Assembly (NCBI RefSeq): GCF_004402405.1
Contig: NZ_SOFE01000011.1
Location: 124,001-188,000 of the forward strand
Length of the DNA: 64,000 bases
From: Cryobacterium levicorallinum
GTDB taxonomy: Bacteria > Actinomycetota > Actinomycetes > Actinomycetales > Microbacteriaceae
Reading direction: 5' to 3'
Shown here: positions 1 through 8,567 of the stretch, piece by piece
Numbering within the stretch: position 1 is the stretch's first letter
Layout: each line of letters begins with the position of its first letter
Notes under the pieces: model-generated
Databases searched by the model: none
Told to the model about the DNA's origin: nothing
The model's input: the letters and a program-made list of their open reading frames with translations, nothing else
Program-made: the position numbers and the translations under genes

Positions 1-318
1 GACGATCTCAATAATGGGGCGCCACCGGGGCGCCTTGAGGTGGAGATACACCATGGTCGGAACCATAATGGCCAGTAGCCCGAAAACGGTCAGAACGGTT
101 ATGAGCAGCGTCAGCGAAAGCGCACCGAAAAATCCGGGGTCACGCACCGATTCCAGATACGGCTCAAAGGTGAATCCGATGGTGGGCACGTAGATGCTGA
201 AGGCTAAAGCGCAGAGCATCGGCACCGCAATGTAGAGCGCCACCAAGATGATCAAGGCCCAGCTGAGCCCCGGCGCCACGATACGGATGCCGCGCGCCGC
301 ACGCGTCGGCTGCTTCAT
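1..318 (-). CDS. ABC transporter permease, PotC-like (partial, 3' end outside window)
   Basis: This is the N-terminal part (about 106 residues) of an inner-membrane permease; the rest lies beyond the window edge. The visible protein starts MKQPTRAARGIRIVAPGLSW and has a first hydrophobic segment at about residues 16-42 and a second at about 72-92, as in the PotC/spermidine-type binding-protein-dependent permeases. The start codon is set by an ATGA overlap with the stop of the upstream permease gene, which implies translational coupling. With the lipoprotein and first permease upstream it forms a three-gene importer unit; an ATPase gene may follow outside the window. The substrate cannot be read from this fragment. 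Confidence 0.85.
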   Translation of the reverse strand, partial: MKQPTRAARGIRIVAPGLSWALIILVALYIAVPMLCALAFSIYVPTIGFTFEPYLESVRDPGFFGALSLTLLITVLTVFGLLAIMVPTMVYLHLKAPRWRPIIEIV

Positions 319-1259
319 TGGAACCATCTCAGACTCCGTTTCTGCAGCGGCATGTAGACGAGTAAGACCAGCAGGGCCACGATGATCATGTTGACACCCA
401 GTGCCATCGCCACATTCTCCTGTCCGGCCAAGTTGCCACCGGCCAGTCCACTGTCGATGCGGAGGGTAATGAGGGGTACTCCACCGCCTCCGATCAGGGC
501 CGCGGCCGAGGCGTGGGTCGCGAACGACGCGCCAAAGAGCAGGACAAATCCGGCCAGAATCGCCGGAGTGGCGATCGGCAAGCCGACCTTCTTCCAGAAG
601 TGCCAGCTGGTTGCCCCGACGGAGGCTGCCGCCTCCTTCCACTCCAAGCGCAGGCCGGCCAGGGTGGGCAAAACAACCATGACCATGGTCGGTATCAGAA
701 AATACTGATACATCAGAATGAGTCCGCCGCTGCTGTAGAGGGTGAAACCCAGGTCCGTCAGTGACAGGAGCCCCGTCATGATGCCGGCGTTCCCGACCGC
801 CGCGATGAAGGAGAACGCGAGCGGAACGCCTCCGGAATTGGCCAGCACGCTCGTGAGTACGGTGACCACGGCGGTGAGTTTCTTGGAGCGCGTAGTGAGA
901 ATGGCCTGCGCGAGGGCCAGACCGATAATGCCGCCGGTCAGTGCGGCTATCAGGCTAATCTGCAGGCTGTTCTGCATTGCCTCCCAGGACGCCCCCCGGA
1001 AACTGGCCACAAAGTTGGCCAGGCTGGGCACGTAGATTCCCGGGTCGTTGACGTCGGCGACTCGAAACGCCGACAGCACGATGCCGCAGACCGGCACGCC
1101 CAGAAAAAATGCGATGAAGACTAGGAAAGGGATCAGTCCCATGAACGAGGAGTCGCCTCGGCGCTCGGGCCGAGCGGGCGACGAATGAACGAGATCCGTT
1201 GCCCGATCGACCGAATCAGTGCCGGAGGGAGCGTCGCTCCTAGCCACCGTGAGCGTCAC
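315..1259 (-). CDS. ABC transporter permease, PotB-like
   Basis: Integral membrane permease of about 314 residues for a binding-protein-dependent importer. Six hydrophobic segments are visible. The cytoplasmic coupling loop that contacts the ATPase is recognisable as WKEAAASVGATSWHFWKKVG (EAA motif). The family is the PotB/Fe(III)/phosphonate type. I chose the GTG start that overlaps the stop of the upstream lipoprotein gene as GTGA; a start 21 bases further upstream is also open but would lie inside the lipoprotein gene. The N-terminal 40 residues are polar and charged, which is longer than usual. The downstream permease overlaps by ATGA. Confidence 0.85.
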   Translation of the reverse strand: MTLTVARSDAPSGTDSVDRATDLVHSSPARPERRGDSSFMGLIPFLVFIAFFLGVPVCGIVLSAFRVADVNDPGIYVPSLANFVASFRGASWEAMQNSLQISLIAALTGGIIGLALAQAILTTRSKKLTAVVTVLTSVLANSGGVPLAFSFIAAVGNAGIMTGLLSLTDLGFTLYSSGGLILMYQYFLIPTMVMVVLPTLAGLRLEWKEAAASVGATSWHFWKKVGLPIATPAILAGFVLLFGASFATHASAAALIGGGGVPLITLRIDSGLAGGNLAGQENVAMALGVNMIIVALLVLLVYMPLQKRSLRWFQ

Positions 1260-2395
1260 GAGGCGACCGCTGCGTCCCACTTCTCAGCCAGGAGCAGGTT
1301 GGCGGCGCTGCGCTGGGCTTCGGACGGAAACTCGAAGCCGTTCGTGACGGTAGGGAGCCTATCGGCCGCAGCCGTGTCGACAGTACCGGATTCGACCAGT
1401 GCGTCAAAACGCACGGGTCGGGTGTAGCCATTGAGCAGGATATTCTGGCCCTCGTCGGAGTACATGAACTCGATCCAGAGGCGTGCCGCAGCGGGGTGCG
1501 GGGCGTCTGCATTGATCGACGCGGCGTAGTAAGACGCCATAGTGCCGTCCGTCGGGATGGCAACTTTAAAATCGACACCAGCTGCGGCAGTGTCATCGGC
1601 GGCTGCCAAATTCAGGTAGTCCCAGTTGATAATGATGGGGGTTTCACCGGTTTCCAGCGTTCCAGCGTTGGCCTCGACGGGAATGAGGATGCCGCTCGCC
1701 GACAACTCCGCCATGAAGTCGATGCCCGGCTGGATGTCGTCGAGACTGCCGCCCATCGCCATCGCTGCGGCCCAAACCGCGTTGAAGCCGGATTCGCCCT
1801 GGGCAGGGTTTCCGGTGAGAGCGACTTTGCCGGCGTACTGTGAATCGTTGAGTTCGGCGAAAGATGTGGGACACACCGCCACCGCCGCCGCGTCACACCC
1901 GATGGTGACGTAACCGCCGTATTGGTTCGTCCACCGACCGTCGGTGTCCGTCAGTGCCGGGTCAATGTCAGCAACCGTGGCAGGACGATACTCAGCCAGG
2001 AGCCCCTCCGCACTGGCACTGTTGGCAAAGGAAACTCCGGTGTCGAGGTAGTCGAGGGACCGGCTCTGGCCAATGCGATTCTTGATGGCATTGATCTGGT
2101 CCTGGCTGGAACCGGCCGAGGTGTCGTTGTCGACTTCAATGCCGTAGGTCGCCGTGAATTCCTCGACCAACACCCCATAGTTTGCCCAGTCCGGATACAG
2201 TCCCATGACGTTCAGGGTTCCTTCAGCCTGCGCAGCACTGACAAGGCTGTCCAGCCCCCCACCGGCTTCGACCGATGTCGCGGCGGCCCAGCCTGCGTCC
2301 GCGGCAGCGTCAGTGGAGGTGCTAGCACAACCAGACAGGCCAATCGCGCCGACAAGCAGGATTGCGGGCAGGTAACGGCGGTGCGACGTGTTCAT
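1256..2395 (-). CDS. ABC transporter substrate-binding lipoprotein
   Basis: Extracellular solute-binding protein of 379 residues. It has a lipoprotein signal peptide ending in the lipobox LSGC with Cys23, so it is anchored to the outer face of the membrane. The rest fits the periplasmic-binding class used by Fe(III), 2-aminoethylphosphonate and polyamine importers (segments LNVMGLYPDWANYG near 62-75 and GESGFNAVWAAAM near the middle). A GAGGA ribosome site precedes the ATG. It is the first gene of an operon with two permeases and faces a divergent GntR/UTRA regulator. This set-up resembles phosphonate-uptake loci, but the substrate assignment is only an inference. Confidence 0.85.
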   Translation of the reverse strand: MNTSHRRYLPAILLVGAIGLSGCASTSTDAAADAGWAAATSVEAGGGLDSLVSAAQAEGTLNVMGLYPDWANYGVLVEEFTATYGIEVDNDTSAGSSQDQINAIKNRIGQSRSLDYLDTGVSFANSASAEGLLAEYRPATVADIDPALTDTDGRWTNQYGGYVTIGCDAAAVAVCPTSFAELNDSQYAGKVALTGNPAQGESGFNAVWAAAMAMGGSLDDIQPGIDFMAELSASGILIPVEANAGTLETGETPIIINWDYLNLAAADDTAAAGVDFKVAIPTDGTMASYYAASINADAPHPAAARLWIEFMYSDEGQNILLNGYTRPVRFDALVESGTVDTAAADRLPTVTNGFEFPSEAQRSAANLLLAEKWDAAVAS

Positions 2396-2473
2396 TGAAA
2401 TCCTCTTCAGCCAGAATGATCGTGTACCGGTGGGTCACCGACGGAGACTCCCGAGACAAAAGATCATCGCTCA

Positions 2474-2531
2474 CCCAACTTCTCTAGTGAACTTTGATCT
2501 TTGACGTTCGAAGTTCACTAGAGAAGTTGGG
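2474..2531. promoter_or_regulatory. Paired palindromic operators for the adjacent GntR regulator
   Basis: Two 21-base arms (2474-2494 and 2511-2531) are perfect inverted repeats of each other around a 16-base spacer. Each arm is itself a near-palindrome, AAsTTCwCTAGwGAAsTT, at 2477-2494 and 2511-2528, matching its own reverse complement at 14 of 18 positions. The two dyad centres are 34 bp apart, roughly three helical turns, so two dimers could bind on the same face. The block lies in the 291-base gap between the lipoprotein start and the GntR gene, as expected for control of both directions. Confidence 0.75.
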
Positions 2532-2686
2532 CCGGGATGGGTAAATTGAGTGACGAGTAGGTAAACGCTCGGTGAACCCCCAGTGCGTGAGTCCGGTGCG
2601 GTCGTCGCACGTTGCGGTGACGCAATACTTTGGACAGTGATCCAGGTTGGGCGCTCAGAGCGCGGCCGTACAGAGTGAGGTTGGGC

Positions 2687-3418
2687 GTGGCGCGGTATCA
2701 CGACATTGCAGAAGCCGTTCGAGGCGCAATTACCCGGGGCTTCTATGAGCGCGGAAGTCAGCTGCCCAGCGAACGTGAGCTCTCGGAAGAATTCGACGTT
2801 GCTCCCGGTACCATCCGGCAGGCGCTGGGCGAACTCGAAACCGAGGGGGTCCTGGCCTCCCGTCGTGGCAGTCGGCGCACCGTCGTCGGCGAGCCGCGGC
2901 CAGCCGCCACGTTCGAAGAATTTCGAAGTTTTGCCCAATGGGCGTCGTCGCGCGGGCGCGTTCCAGCCGGCCACGTCATCTCGGGGGTGTGGCAGGACGC
3001 TTCGCCGCTCGACCGCGAGGAACTTCGGCTACCGACAGCCGCTCGCGTGTTCTGCGTTGTGCGGGTACGCCTGCTTGACGGCAGCGCCATCATGGTGGAG
3101 CGCACCCGCTACCGGGACTCGGTCGGCGCCGAGGTGGAGCAGATTTCGTCCGACTGCCCGTCGGTGACTGCCTGGCTCGCGGCGACGGCCAACATCACTT
3201 TCTCCCGCGCGGAGCACCAGTTTTCCGCCTGCCCCGCAGGGGCGGAAGACGCGCGGCTGCTCAATGTGCGCCGCGGGTCCCCGCTGCTCATGCACAAGCG
3301 CGTTAGCTTCAGCCGCGACGGCCTACCTCTGGAGTGGTCAGTCGACCGTTACGTCGCCGGCACCATCAGCCTCGTCGTCGACAACTCCCTCAACGCCAAC
3401 GCCTTGCGCTGGGCATAA
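2687..3418 (+). CDS. GntR family regulator with UTRA effector domain
   Basis: Transcription factor of 243 residues. The N-terminal winged helix-turn-helix is clear (SERELSEEFDVAPGTIRQAL, residues 28-47), followed by a wing ending near residue 66. The C-terminal part, from about residue 80, fits a UTRA ligand-binding domain, as in the HutC subfamily. I chose the GTG at 2687 because it sits six bases after an AGTGAGG ribosome site and gives the usual family N-terminus; an earlier in-frame ATG would add 19 residues. It diverges from the importer operon across two palindromic operators and probably senses the transported compound or a derivative. Confidence 0.88.
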   Translation: MARYHDIAEAVRGAITRGFYERGSQLPSERELSEEFDVAPGTIRQALGELETEGVLASRRGSRRTVVGEPRPAATFEEFRSFAQWASSRGRVPAGHVISGVWQDASPLDREELRLPTAARVFCVVRVRLLDGSAIMVERTRYRDSVGAEVEQISSDCPSVTAWLAATANITFSRAEHQFSACPAGAEDARLLNVRRGSPLLMHKRVSFSRDGLPLEWSVDRYVAGTISLVVDNSLNANALRWA

Positions 3419-3424
3419 CGACCG

Positions 3425-3448
3425 AGGGCCACCCCGTCGGGGTCGGCC
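3425..3448. terminator. Hairpin between convergent genes
   Basis: GC-rich inverted repeat (GGGCCACCCC, loop GTC, GGGGTCGGCCC with one bulge) directly after the GntR stop and before the stop of the convergent sugar permease. There is no T-run, so it is a terminator-like hairpin rather than a classical intrinsic terminator. Confidence 0.45.
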
Positions 3449-3482
3449 CCGGTAACCATTCACCGGAGATCTGCAGGCCCAC

Positions 3483-4436
3483 CTACCCCTTGGTAGACCC
3501 GGCCAGAAGGCCCCGCACAAAGAAGCGTTGCAGGGAGAAGAACACGATCAGCGGCACCAGAATTGACAGGAACGCACCGGCCGTGAGCAGATGCCAGTCC
3601 TGGCCGCGGGCGCCGGAGAGTTCGGCGAGCAGCTTGGTCATCGGGGCAACCGCGCCGTCGGCGAAGATTAGCGCCACCAGCAGGTCGTTCCAGACCCACA
3701 GAAACTGGAAGATGGCGATCGAGGCGATGGCCGGCATGGTCAGGGGCAACACGATGCGGAAGAAGATCTGCCCGTGGCCAGCGCCATCAACCCGAGCGGC
3801 TTCAATGACTTCGGCCGGTATCTCCGAGACGAAGTTGTGCAGCAAATAGATGGCCAGCGGCAGGGCAAACATGGTGTGCGCGATCCAGACCTGCGAGTAG
3901 CCGCTGCCCGGGTTGAGCGCCGCGACCACCGGGTAGCCGAAGAGCGTGCCGCCGGAGAAGAACTGCAACAACGGAACGAGCGCCATCTGAATCGGCACGA
4001 TTTGCAGGGCGAAGACTCCGATGAACATCACGTTCTTGCCGCGAAAATCGATCCAGGCAAAGGCGTAGGCCGCAAGGCTGGCAATCATCAACGGGATGAG
4101 CGTGGCCGGGAGAGTGATTGCGATCGAGTTAATGAACGACCCGGCCAGATTGATCTGGCTATTGCCGGCGGCCAGAGCAGTGATGTAGTTGTCGAAGGTG
4201 ACCCCGGTGTTGGTGAAGATGGTCCACCAGCCGGTGGTGCGCACTTCCTGCGCCGGCCGGAATGACGACACCAGCAGGCCCAAGGTAGGGATAGACCAGA
4301 GCACCGCGATGATAAGCGCCCCGATGGTCGCTCCGCGGCTGGTCAACCGCTTCTTGGTCTTGCGGGCGATCGTTGCTTCCGTGCTCCGGGCACTGCGGCG
4401 CTTAGTGGTGGCGTCTACCGGAATGACCGCGCTCAT
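3483..4436 (-). CDS. Sugar ABC transporter permease, MalG/AglG-like
   Basis: Membrane permease of 317 residues from the CUT1 carbohydrate importer family. The N-terminus is positively charged (about 30 residues rich in Arg/Lys) and is followed by six membrane segments. The EAA coupling loop reads EAARVDGAGHGQIFFR. It starts inside the stop of the upstream permease gene (ATGA) and is the last gene of the three-gene importer. No ATPase is encoded here; actinobacterial CUT1 importers commonly share the MsiK ATPase encoded elsewhere, which is likely the case here (inference). Confidence 0.9.
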   Translation of the reverse strand: MSAVIPVDATTKRRSARSTEATIARKTKKRLTSRGATIGALIIAVLWSIPTLGLLVSSFRPAQEVRTTGWWTIFTNTGVTFDNYITALAAGNSQINLAGSFINSIAITLPATLIPLMIASLAAYAFAWIDFRGKNVMFIGVFALQIVPIQMALVPLLQFFSGGTLFGYPVVAALNPGSGYSQVWIAHTMFALPLAIYLLHNFVSEIPAEVIEAARVDGAGHGQIFFRIVLPLTMPAIASIAIFQFLWVWNDLLVALIFADGAVAPMTKLLAELSGARGQDWHLLTAGAFLSILVPLIVFFSLQRFFVRGLLAGSTKG

Positions 4437-5566
4437 CGGATTTCCCTCTGCTTCTTAATCTGGCGGGCGTTATACACAACGATCGGAAGCACCAGCAGGA
4501 AGAGCACCAGAGCGAAGGCGGCGGAGCGGCCCTGCTCGAAGTTCTTGAACTGGGTATACATTTCGTTGGCCACGACGCTGGTCTCGTTATTGCCGGCCGT
4601 CGTGGTGCGCACAATGTCGAAGACCTTGAGCGAAATAATAGAAATTGTCGTCAGAACTACGACGAGGGCGCCGCGGATGCCCGGAACGGTCACGTTCACG
4701 AACTGCTGCCAGGCGTTGGTTCCGTCGAGTTCGGCGGCCTCCATCTGCTCGGTCGGTACGCCTTTAATGGCGGCCGAGAGCACGACCATCGCGAATCCGG
4801 TCTGCACCCAGATCAGAATCACGATCAAGAACAGGGTATTGAACGGAGAGAAGGAGAGAAAGTCGACCGGCTGGCCGCCAAACAACACCACGATCTGATT
4901 GAGCAGGCCGATCTGCTCCTGATCGGCCGGGCGGGCCGTGTAGACGAAACGCCAGATAATGGATGCCCCCACCAGCGAAATAGCCATCGGCATAAAGACC
5001 AGAATTTTGAAGTATTTTTCACCGCGGCTCTTGTCGATGAATACCGCGTAGGCGAGGCCGGCAATGGTCGAGACGGTCGGGACGATGAGCACCCAGACGA
5101 TCGTGTTGAGCACGATGCGCACGTTTTCGGGCTGGGTGAAGATCCAGACGAAGTTCTCCAGGCCGACGAACCGGTCACCGCGAGCGCTCATGAAGGCCTG
5201 CACGGTGGTTTGAATCGTCGGAATGACCAGGCCGATGGCCAGCAGGAGCATGGCGGGAGCGAGAAAACCAACCAGCTGAAATAGGTACCCAGCGCCCTTG
5301 CGCGATCGATAGTCGATATAGAAGAAGCCGAGGCCCAACACACCGGCACCGATGATGGCCCAGGTGTAGGAGTTGGCCACCAGCAGAATAATCAGGGGTG
5401 CCAGAACGCAGACGGCGAGACGAATGGCCGTGTAGATGCGGCCAGAGCGGGGGGCAACCTCTACAAAGAACAAGATGGCACCGACAACGACACCGAAAGC
5501 CAGAATGACGATCGGAACTTGTGCCAGCGCTGGTAATTGCGCCAGCCAGGAGAAGAATGCGGACAT
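4433..5566 (-). CDS. Sugar ABC transporter permease, MalF/AglF-like
   Basis: Membrane permease of 377 residues of the CUT1 family. It carries about three additional hydrophobic segments in the first 115 residues (for example VPIVILAFGVVVGAILFF at about 17-34) ahead of the conserved six-helix core, an arrangement seen in alpha-glucoside (AglF) permeases. The EAA coupling loop is MEAAELDGTNAWQQFV. It lies between the binding-protein gene and the second permease, with a 152-base gap holding a strong hairpin upstream and an ATGA overlap downstream. The alpha-glucoside assignment is by family resemblance only. Confidence 0.88.
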   Translation of the reverse strand: MSAFFSWLAQLPALAQVPIVILAFGVVVGAILFFVEVAPRSGRIYTAIRLAVCVLAPLIILLVANSYTWAIIGAGVLGLGFFYIDYRSRKGAGYLFQLVGFLAPAMLLLAIGLVIPTIQTTVQAFMSARGDRFVGLENFVWIFTQPENVRIVLNTIVWVLIVPTVSTIAGLAYAVFIDKSRGEKYFKILVFMPMAISLVGASIIWRFVYTARPADQEQIGLLNQIVVLFGGQPVDFLSFSPFNTLFLIVILIWVQTGFAMVVLSAAIKGVPTEQMEAAELDGTNAWQQFVNVTVPGIRGALVVVLTTISIISLKVFDIVRTTTAGNNETSVVANEMYTQFKNFEQGRSAAFALVLFLLVLPIVVYNARQIKKQREIR

Positions 5567-5650
5567 CTGAAACCTTTCGAGTACGGCAGTGAACCCTGGT
5601 ATTCGCTCGACAACCGGTGAAAACGTATACGCAACGTACGCCTGTCACGC

Positions 5651-5690
5651 ACGGTGTGCCGCCCGTTTCTGAAGGCGGGCGGCACACCGT
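5651..5690. promoter_or_regulatory. Intergenic mRNA hairpin between binding protein and permease genes
   Basis: Perfect 15-base arms ACGGTGTGCCGCCCG / CGGGCGGCACACCGT around a 10-base loop, placed between the stop of the sugar-binding protein gene and the start of the first permease. There is no T-run. Such hairpins usually protect the upstream message or cause partial termination, giving more binding protein than permease. Confidence 0.7.
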
Positions 5691-5718
5691 TTCATGCCTG
5701 AGTGTTGACTGTTTCAGG

Positions 5719-7038
5719 CTAGCTCGACGGCCAACCCGCTTCGATGCTGGTGAGCACCTCGCTGGTCGGCGTGCCGTTGATCCAGCTCACCATTCCCTTC
5801 CAGAACGTTCCGGCTCCCACGGCACCCGGCATCAGGTCGGAGCCATCGAAACGGAAAGTGGTGTCCGGGTCCTGCAGGATCTTGATCGCTTCCTGCAGGA
5901 TGGGGCTCGTCGCCTTGCTGGCATCGAGTCCCTTGTTGGCGCTGATCACACCGCCCAGGCCCACCCGGCTGTTGGCCCAGTCGGCGCTGGAAAGGTACTC
6001 CAGAACTGCCTGCGTGTCGGCATCGTCGGAGAATGCACCGACGATTTCGCCACCACCGGTAACAGCCTGGCCGCCCGCCTCAACGGACGGGGTGATGAAA
6101 GCCCAGACGTCAGCATCGGGACCGACCTCGCCACCGGCATCCGTGATGAAACCATCAAAGAACGATGCCTGGTGGGTCATCGCACAGGTTCCGTCAGAGA
6201 CCGGGATGGCAACGTCACCGAAGGGGGTGCTGTTGATCGATGCAACGTCGCCGTAGGTGGCATTGACAAAGGCCGGGTTGAGCAAAATTTCGCCCACCGA
6301 GTCGAAGGCCGACGCGATGGCCGGGTCGGTGAAGGGAATCTCGTTGGCGACCCACTTGTCGTAGGTCTCGGCTCCGGCCTCGCGCAGCACCAGGTCTTCG
6401 ACCCAGTCGGTTCCCGGCCAGCCGGTGGCGTCGCCAGAGCCGAAGCCCGCGCACCATGGGGCCGCGCCGGTCTTTTCCTGGATGGTCTGGGTAACGGCGA
6501 GCAGCTCGTCCCACGTCGTGGGCACTTCAACGCCCCACTCCGCAAACTTCGCCGGCGAGTACCAGACAAAACCCTTGACGCTCGCCATGAGGGGGGCGCC
6601 GTAGAAGACGTCGTCGACCGTGCCGTAGGCCTTCCAGTCGGCCGACCAGTTCTCGTCGGCGTTCGCCTCGACGGCCGCCGGGGCGGGCTTCAGGAAGTCG
6701 CGGGAGGCCAGGTCCTTCATGAGGCCGGGCTGCGGGAAAATCGCGATATCGGGGGCATTGCCACCCTGGGCGCGAATGGAGATCTGCGACTCGAACTCCT
6801 TCGACGATTCGTACTGAATGTCGATGTTGTTGTCTGCTGCCCAGCCGGCCCAGGACTCTTCGAGCAGCTTGGCCTCGGTGTCGGCGATCGTGCCATAGAT
6901 GGTGACAACGCCGTCGCCCTCGGCGCCAGCCTCATTGGTGGTAGCTCCCGGGCCGCCGGAGCAAGCGCTTAGGGCCAGACCCGCGATCGCCGCCAGGGCG
7001 AGCGGTGCTGTAATTCGACGGTGCAGGGAAGACCGCAT
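5719..7038 (-). CDS. Sugar ABC transporter substrate-binding lipoprotein, AglE-like
   Basis: Extracellular solute-binding protein of 439 residues. The start chosen is the ATG preceded by GAGGAG at seven bases; it gives a short basic N-terminus, a hydrophobic core and the lipobox LSAC with Cys26. A longer reading (45 more residues) has no signal-peptide logic. The mature protein fits the CUT1 family 1 binding proteins; the segments WAADNNIDIQYESSKEFESQ, GNAPDIAIFPQPG and TGGGEIVGAFSD are typical of the alpha-glucoside-binding group. First gene of the importer operon. A palindromic LacI-type operator lies 117 bases upstream. Confidence 0.9.
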   Translation of the reverse strand: MRSSLHRRITAPLALAAIAGLALSACSGGPGATTNEAGAEGDGVVTIYGTIADTEAKLLEESWAGWAADNNIDIQYESSKEFESQISIRAQGGNAPDIAIFPQPGLMKDLASRDFLKPAPAAVEANADENWSADWKAYGTVDDVFYGAPLMASVKGFVWYSPAKFAEWGVEVPTTWDELLAVTQTIQEKTGAAPWCAGFGSGDATGWPGTDWVEDLVLREAGAETYDKWVANEIPFTDPAIASAFDSVGEILLNPAFVNATYGDVASINSTPFGDVAIPVSDGTCAMTHQASFFDGFITDAGGEVGPDADVWAFITPSVEAGGQAVTGGGEIVGAFSDDADTQAVLEYLSSADWANSRVGLGGVISANKGLDASKATSPILQEAIKILQDPDTTFRFDGSDLMPGAVGAGTFWKGMVSWINGTPTSEVLTSIEAGWPSS

Positions 7039-7154
7039 CTTGTTTCTCCTCATTGAGTGGTGCTTGGTCGAGTGGTGGTGCTGAGATTCCGCCAGGGCGG
7101 GTGGCTCCGGACTAGTGGCACCGGCCCAGAATAAGCTATTTCTGCCACAACTCG

Positions 7155-7166
7155 GGAACCGGTTCC
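7155..7166. promoter_or_regulatory. LacI-type operator O1
   Basis: Perfect 12-base palindrome GGAACCGGTTCC upstream of the sugar-binding protein gene. The central CG and symmetric arms are typical of LacI/GalR family operators. The same core occurs again at 7298-7309. Confidence 0.8.
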
Positions 7167-7292
7167 ACACCATAAATTACGTCACCCGATCAGCGATAGC
7201 AACCCTGCGAAGATAACAAAATGGCAAAGATCCAAAACCTGCCGCTGGGAACCCTCCATGTGTGGCGGAACATCAGCAGAGAATCAGGGGTT

Positions 7293-7314
7293 ATCATGGA
7301 ACCGGTTCCATGAT
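7293..7314. promoter_or_regulatory. LacI-type operator O2 (22-bp perfect palindrome)
   Basis: Perfect palindrome with half-site ATCATGGAACC and centre CG, 54 bases upstream of the LacI gene start. It contains the same 12-base core as the site at 7155. The 330-base gap between the two divergent genes holds these two operators about 140 bp apart, which would allow looping and autoregulation. I see no other gene in the gap. Confidence 0.82.
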
Positions 7315-7367
7315 GCGCCAACCCGCGCTATCGTGTCTGAGAACCAGTCGCCAAAGACGGAGACCAG

Positions 7368-8402
7368 ATGAGTTCAATTGCCGATGTCGCGCGCCTCGCC
7401 GATGTGGCCAAGGCCACTGCCAGCCGGGCACTGAGCGGCCGGGGCTACGTCTCGGCCGAGACCCGCCAGAAGGTTGTCGACGCGGCCAGGCAGCTCGGTT
7501 ACGTTGCGTCACAAAACGCCGCCAGCCTGGTGACCGGCCGAACCAAGAGCGTCGGGGTGATCATTCCTTTTATTAACCGTTGGTTCTTCGCCGAGGTGCT
7601 GGAAGGCGTGGAAGAGGCACTGCTCGAGCAGGGCTATGACATGACCCTGTACAACCTGCCCCTGGCCTCTCCCGAACGCGAGCGCGTCTTTGAGTTCTTT
7701 CTGGCCCGCAAGCGTTTCGACGGCATTGTCTCGGTGGGCGTTGCCCTGAGCGACGCCGAGGTCAATCATCTACATCGTCTGGGGCGCCCGCTGGTCGGGA
7801 TCGGCGGCGCTATTCGCGGCGTGCCCACCATTTCCATCGACGACGTTGCCGCCGCCAGGCTGGCCACAGAGCACCTGCTCAGCCTCGGGCATCGCGACAT
7901 CGTGCACGTCGGCGGCAGCCGGGTCAATGAGATGGATTTTCACGTGCACAGAAACCGCTACGGCGGCTTCGAGGCGGCCATGACGGAGGCGGGTTTACCG
8001 GTGCAAGGGTGCCTTCATACCTCTGAATTCACCGTTCCCGGCGGCCATGAGCGCGGTCTGGCCCTCCTGGGCGACCCACGGCAGCGACCGACCGCGATCT
8101 TCGCGGCGAGCGACGAGATCGCGATTGGACTCATTGTCGCGGCTCGGGAATTGGGTATCCAGGTGCCAGCAGAGCTCAGCGTGATCGGAATCGACGGGCA
8201 TCCATATTCCACAATGTTTCGTCTCACAACACTGGAGCAGCATCCGCGTCGGCAGGGCCAGCTCGCGGTTGCTTCGCTGCTGGCCGAGTTTGAGAACCCA
8301 ACGCTTGGTGGGCACGATGACGCGTCCACCGTGCTCCAGACGAACCTCGTTATTCGTTCGAGCACGAGCGCGCCACGTCAACCGACCGTCTCGGGTTCCT
8401 GA
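7368..8402 (+). CDS. LacI family transcriptional regulator
   Basis: Repressor of 344 residues. The helix-turn-helix lies at residues 3-22 (SIADVARLADVAKATASRAL), followed by the hinge region around 48-58 and a periplasmic-binding-like sensor domain to about residue 330 (for example FDGIVSVGVALSD, TAIFAASDEIAIG, VIGIDGHPYS). The ATG follows GGAGACC at four bases. Divergent from the sugar importer operon, with palindromic operators in front of each gene, so it most likely represses the importer and itself and is released by the transported sugar. Confidence 0.92.
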   Translation: MSSIADVARLADVAKATASRALSGRGYVSAETRQKVVDAARQLGYVASQNAASLVTGRTKSVGVIIPFINRWFFAEVLEGVEEALLEQGYDMTLYNLPLASPERERVFEFFLARKRFDGIVSVGVALSDAEVNHLHRLGRPLVGIGGAIRGVPTISIDDVAAARLATEHLLSLGHRDIVHVGGSRVNEMDFHVHRNRYGGFEAAMTEAGLPVQGCLHTSEFTVPGGHERGLALLGDPRQRPTAIFAASDEIAIGLIVAARELGIQVPAELSVIGIDGHPYSTMFRLTTLEQHPRRQGQLAVASLLAEFENPTLGGHDDASTVLQTNLVIRSSTSAPRQPTVSGS

Positions 8403-8468
8403 CAACACACCTGCGCGAGCGCGGCATCCGCTGTGGGTAACGCTCATCAGGCCCGCTGGGGTACGACA

Positions 8469-8504
8469 AAGGGGCGCCGTCTCCTTTCGGAAACGACGCC
8501 CCTT
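8469..8504. terminator. Bidirectional hairpin terminator between LacI gene and rplL
   Basis: Inverted repeat with AAGGGGCG and CGCCCCTT as outer arms and an inner GTCTCC/GGAAAC stem closing on TTTC (GAAA on the other strand). It sits between the convergent ends of the LacI gene and rplL. A second, smaller hairpin (GCCCCTATGGGGC with flanking AATCA/TGATT) lies at 8542-8569 right at the rplL stop. Confidence 0.6.
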
Positions 8505-8567
8505 GCACGCTGATCAGTCCGAAAACTGGTCGGCTACGCCTCAATCAGAGCCCCTATGGGGCGTTGA

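Noticed and set aside
2687-3418. Identifying the first importer as a 2-aminoethylphosphonate system
   Set aside because: The GntR-UTRA plus binding protein layout fits, but no phosphonate catabolic gene is visible, so the substrate is left open.
5617-6972. A 451-residue plus-strand open frame
   Set aside because: It is exactly antisense to the sugar-binding lipoprotein gene, with Arg/Gly-rich composition; a frame shadow in high-GC DNA.
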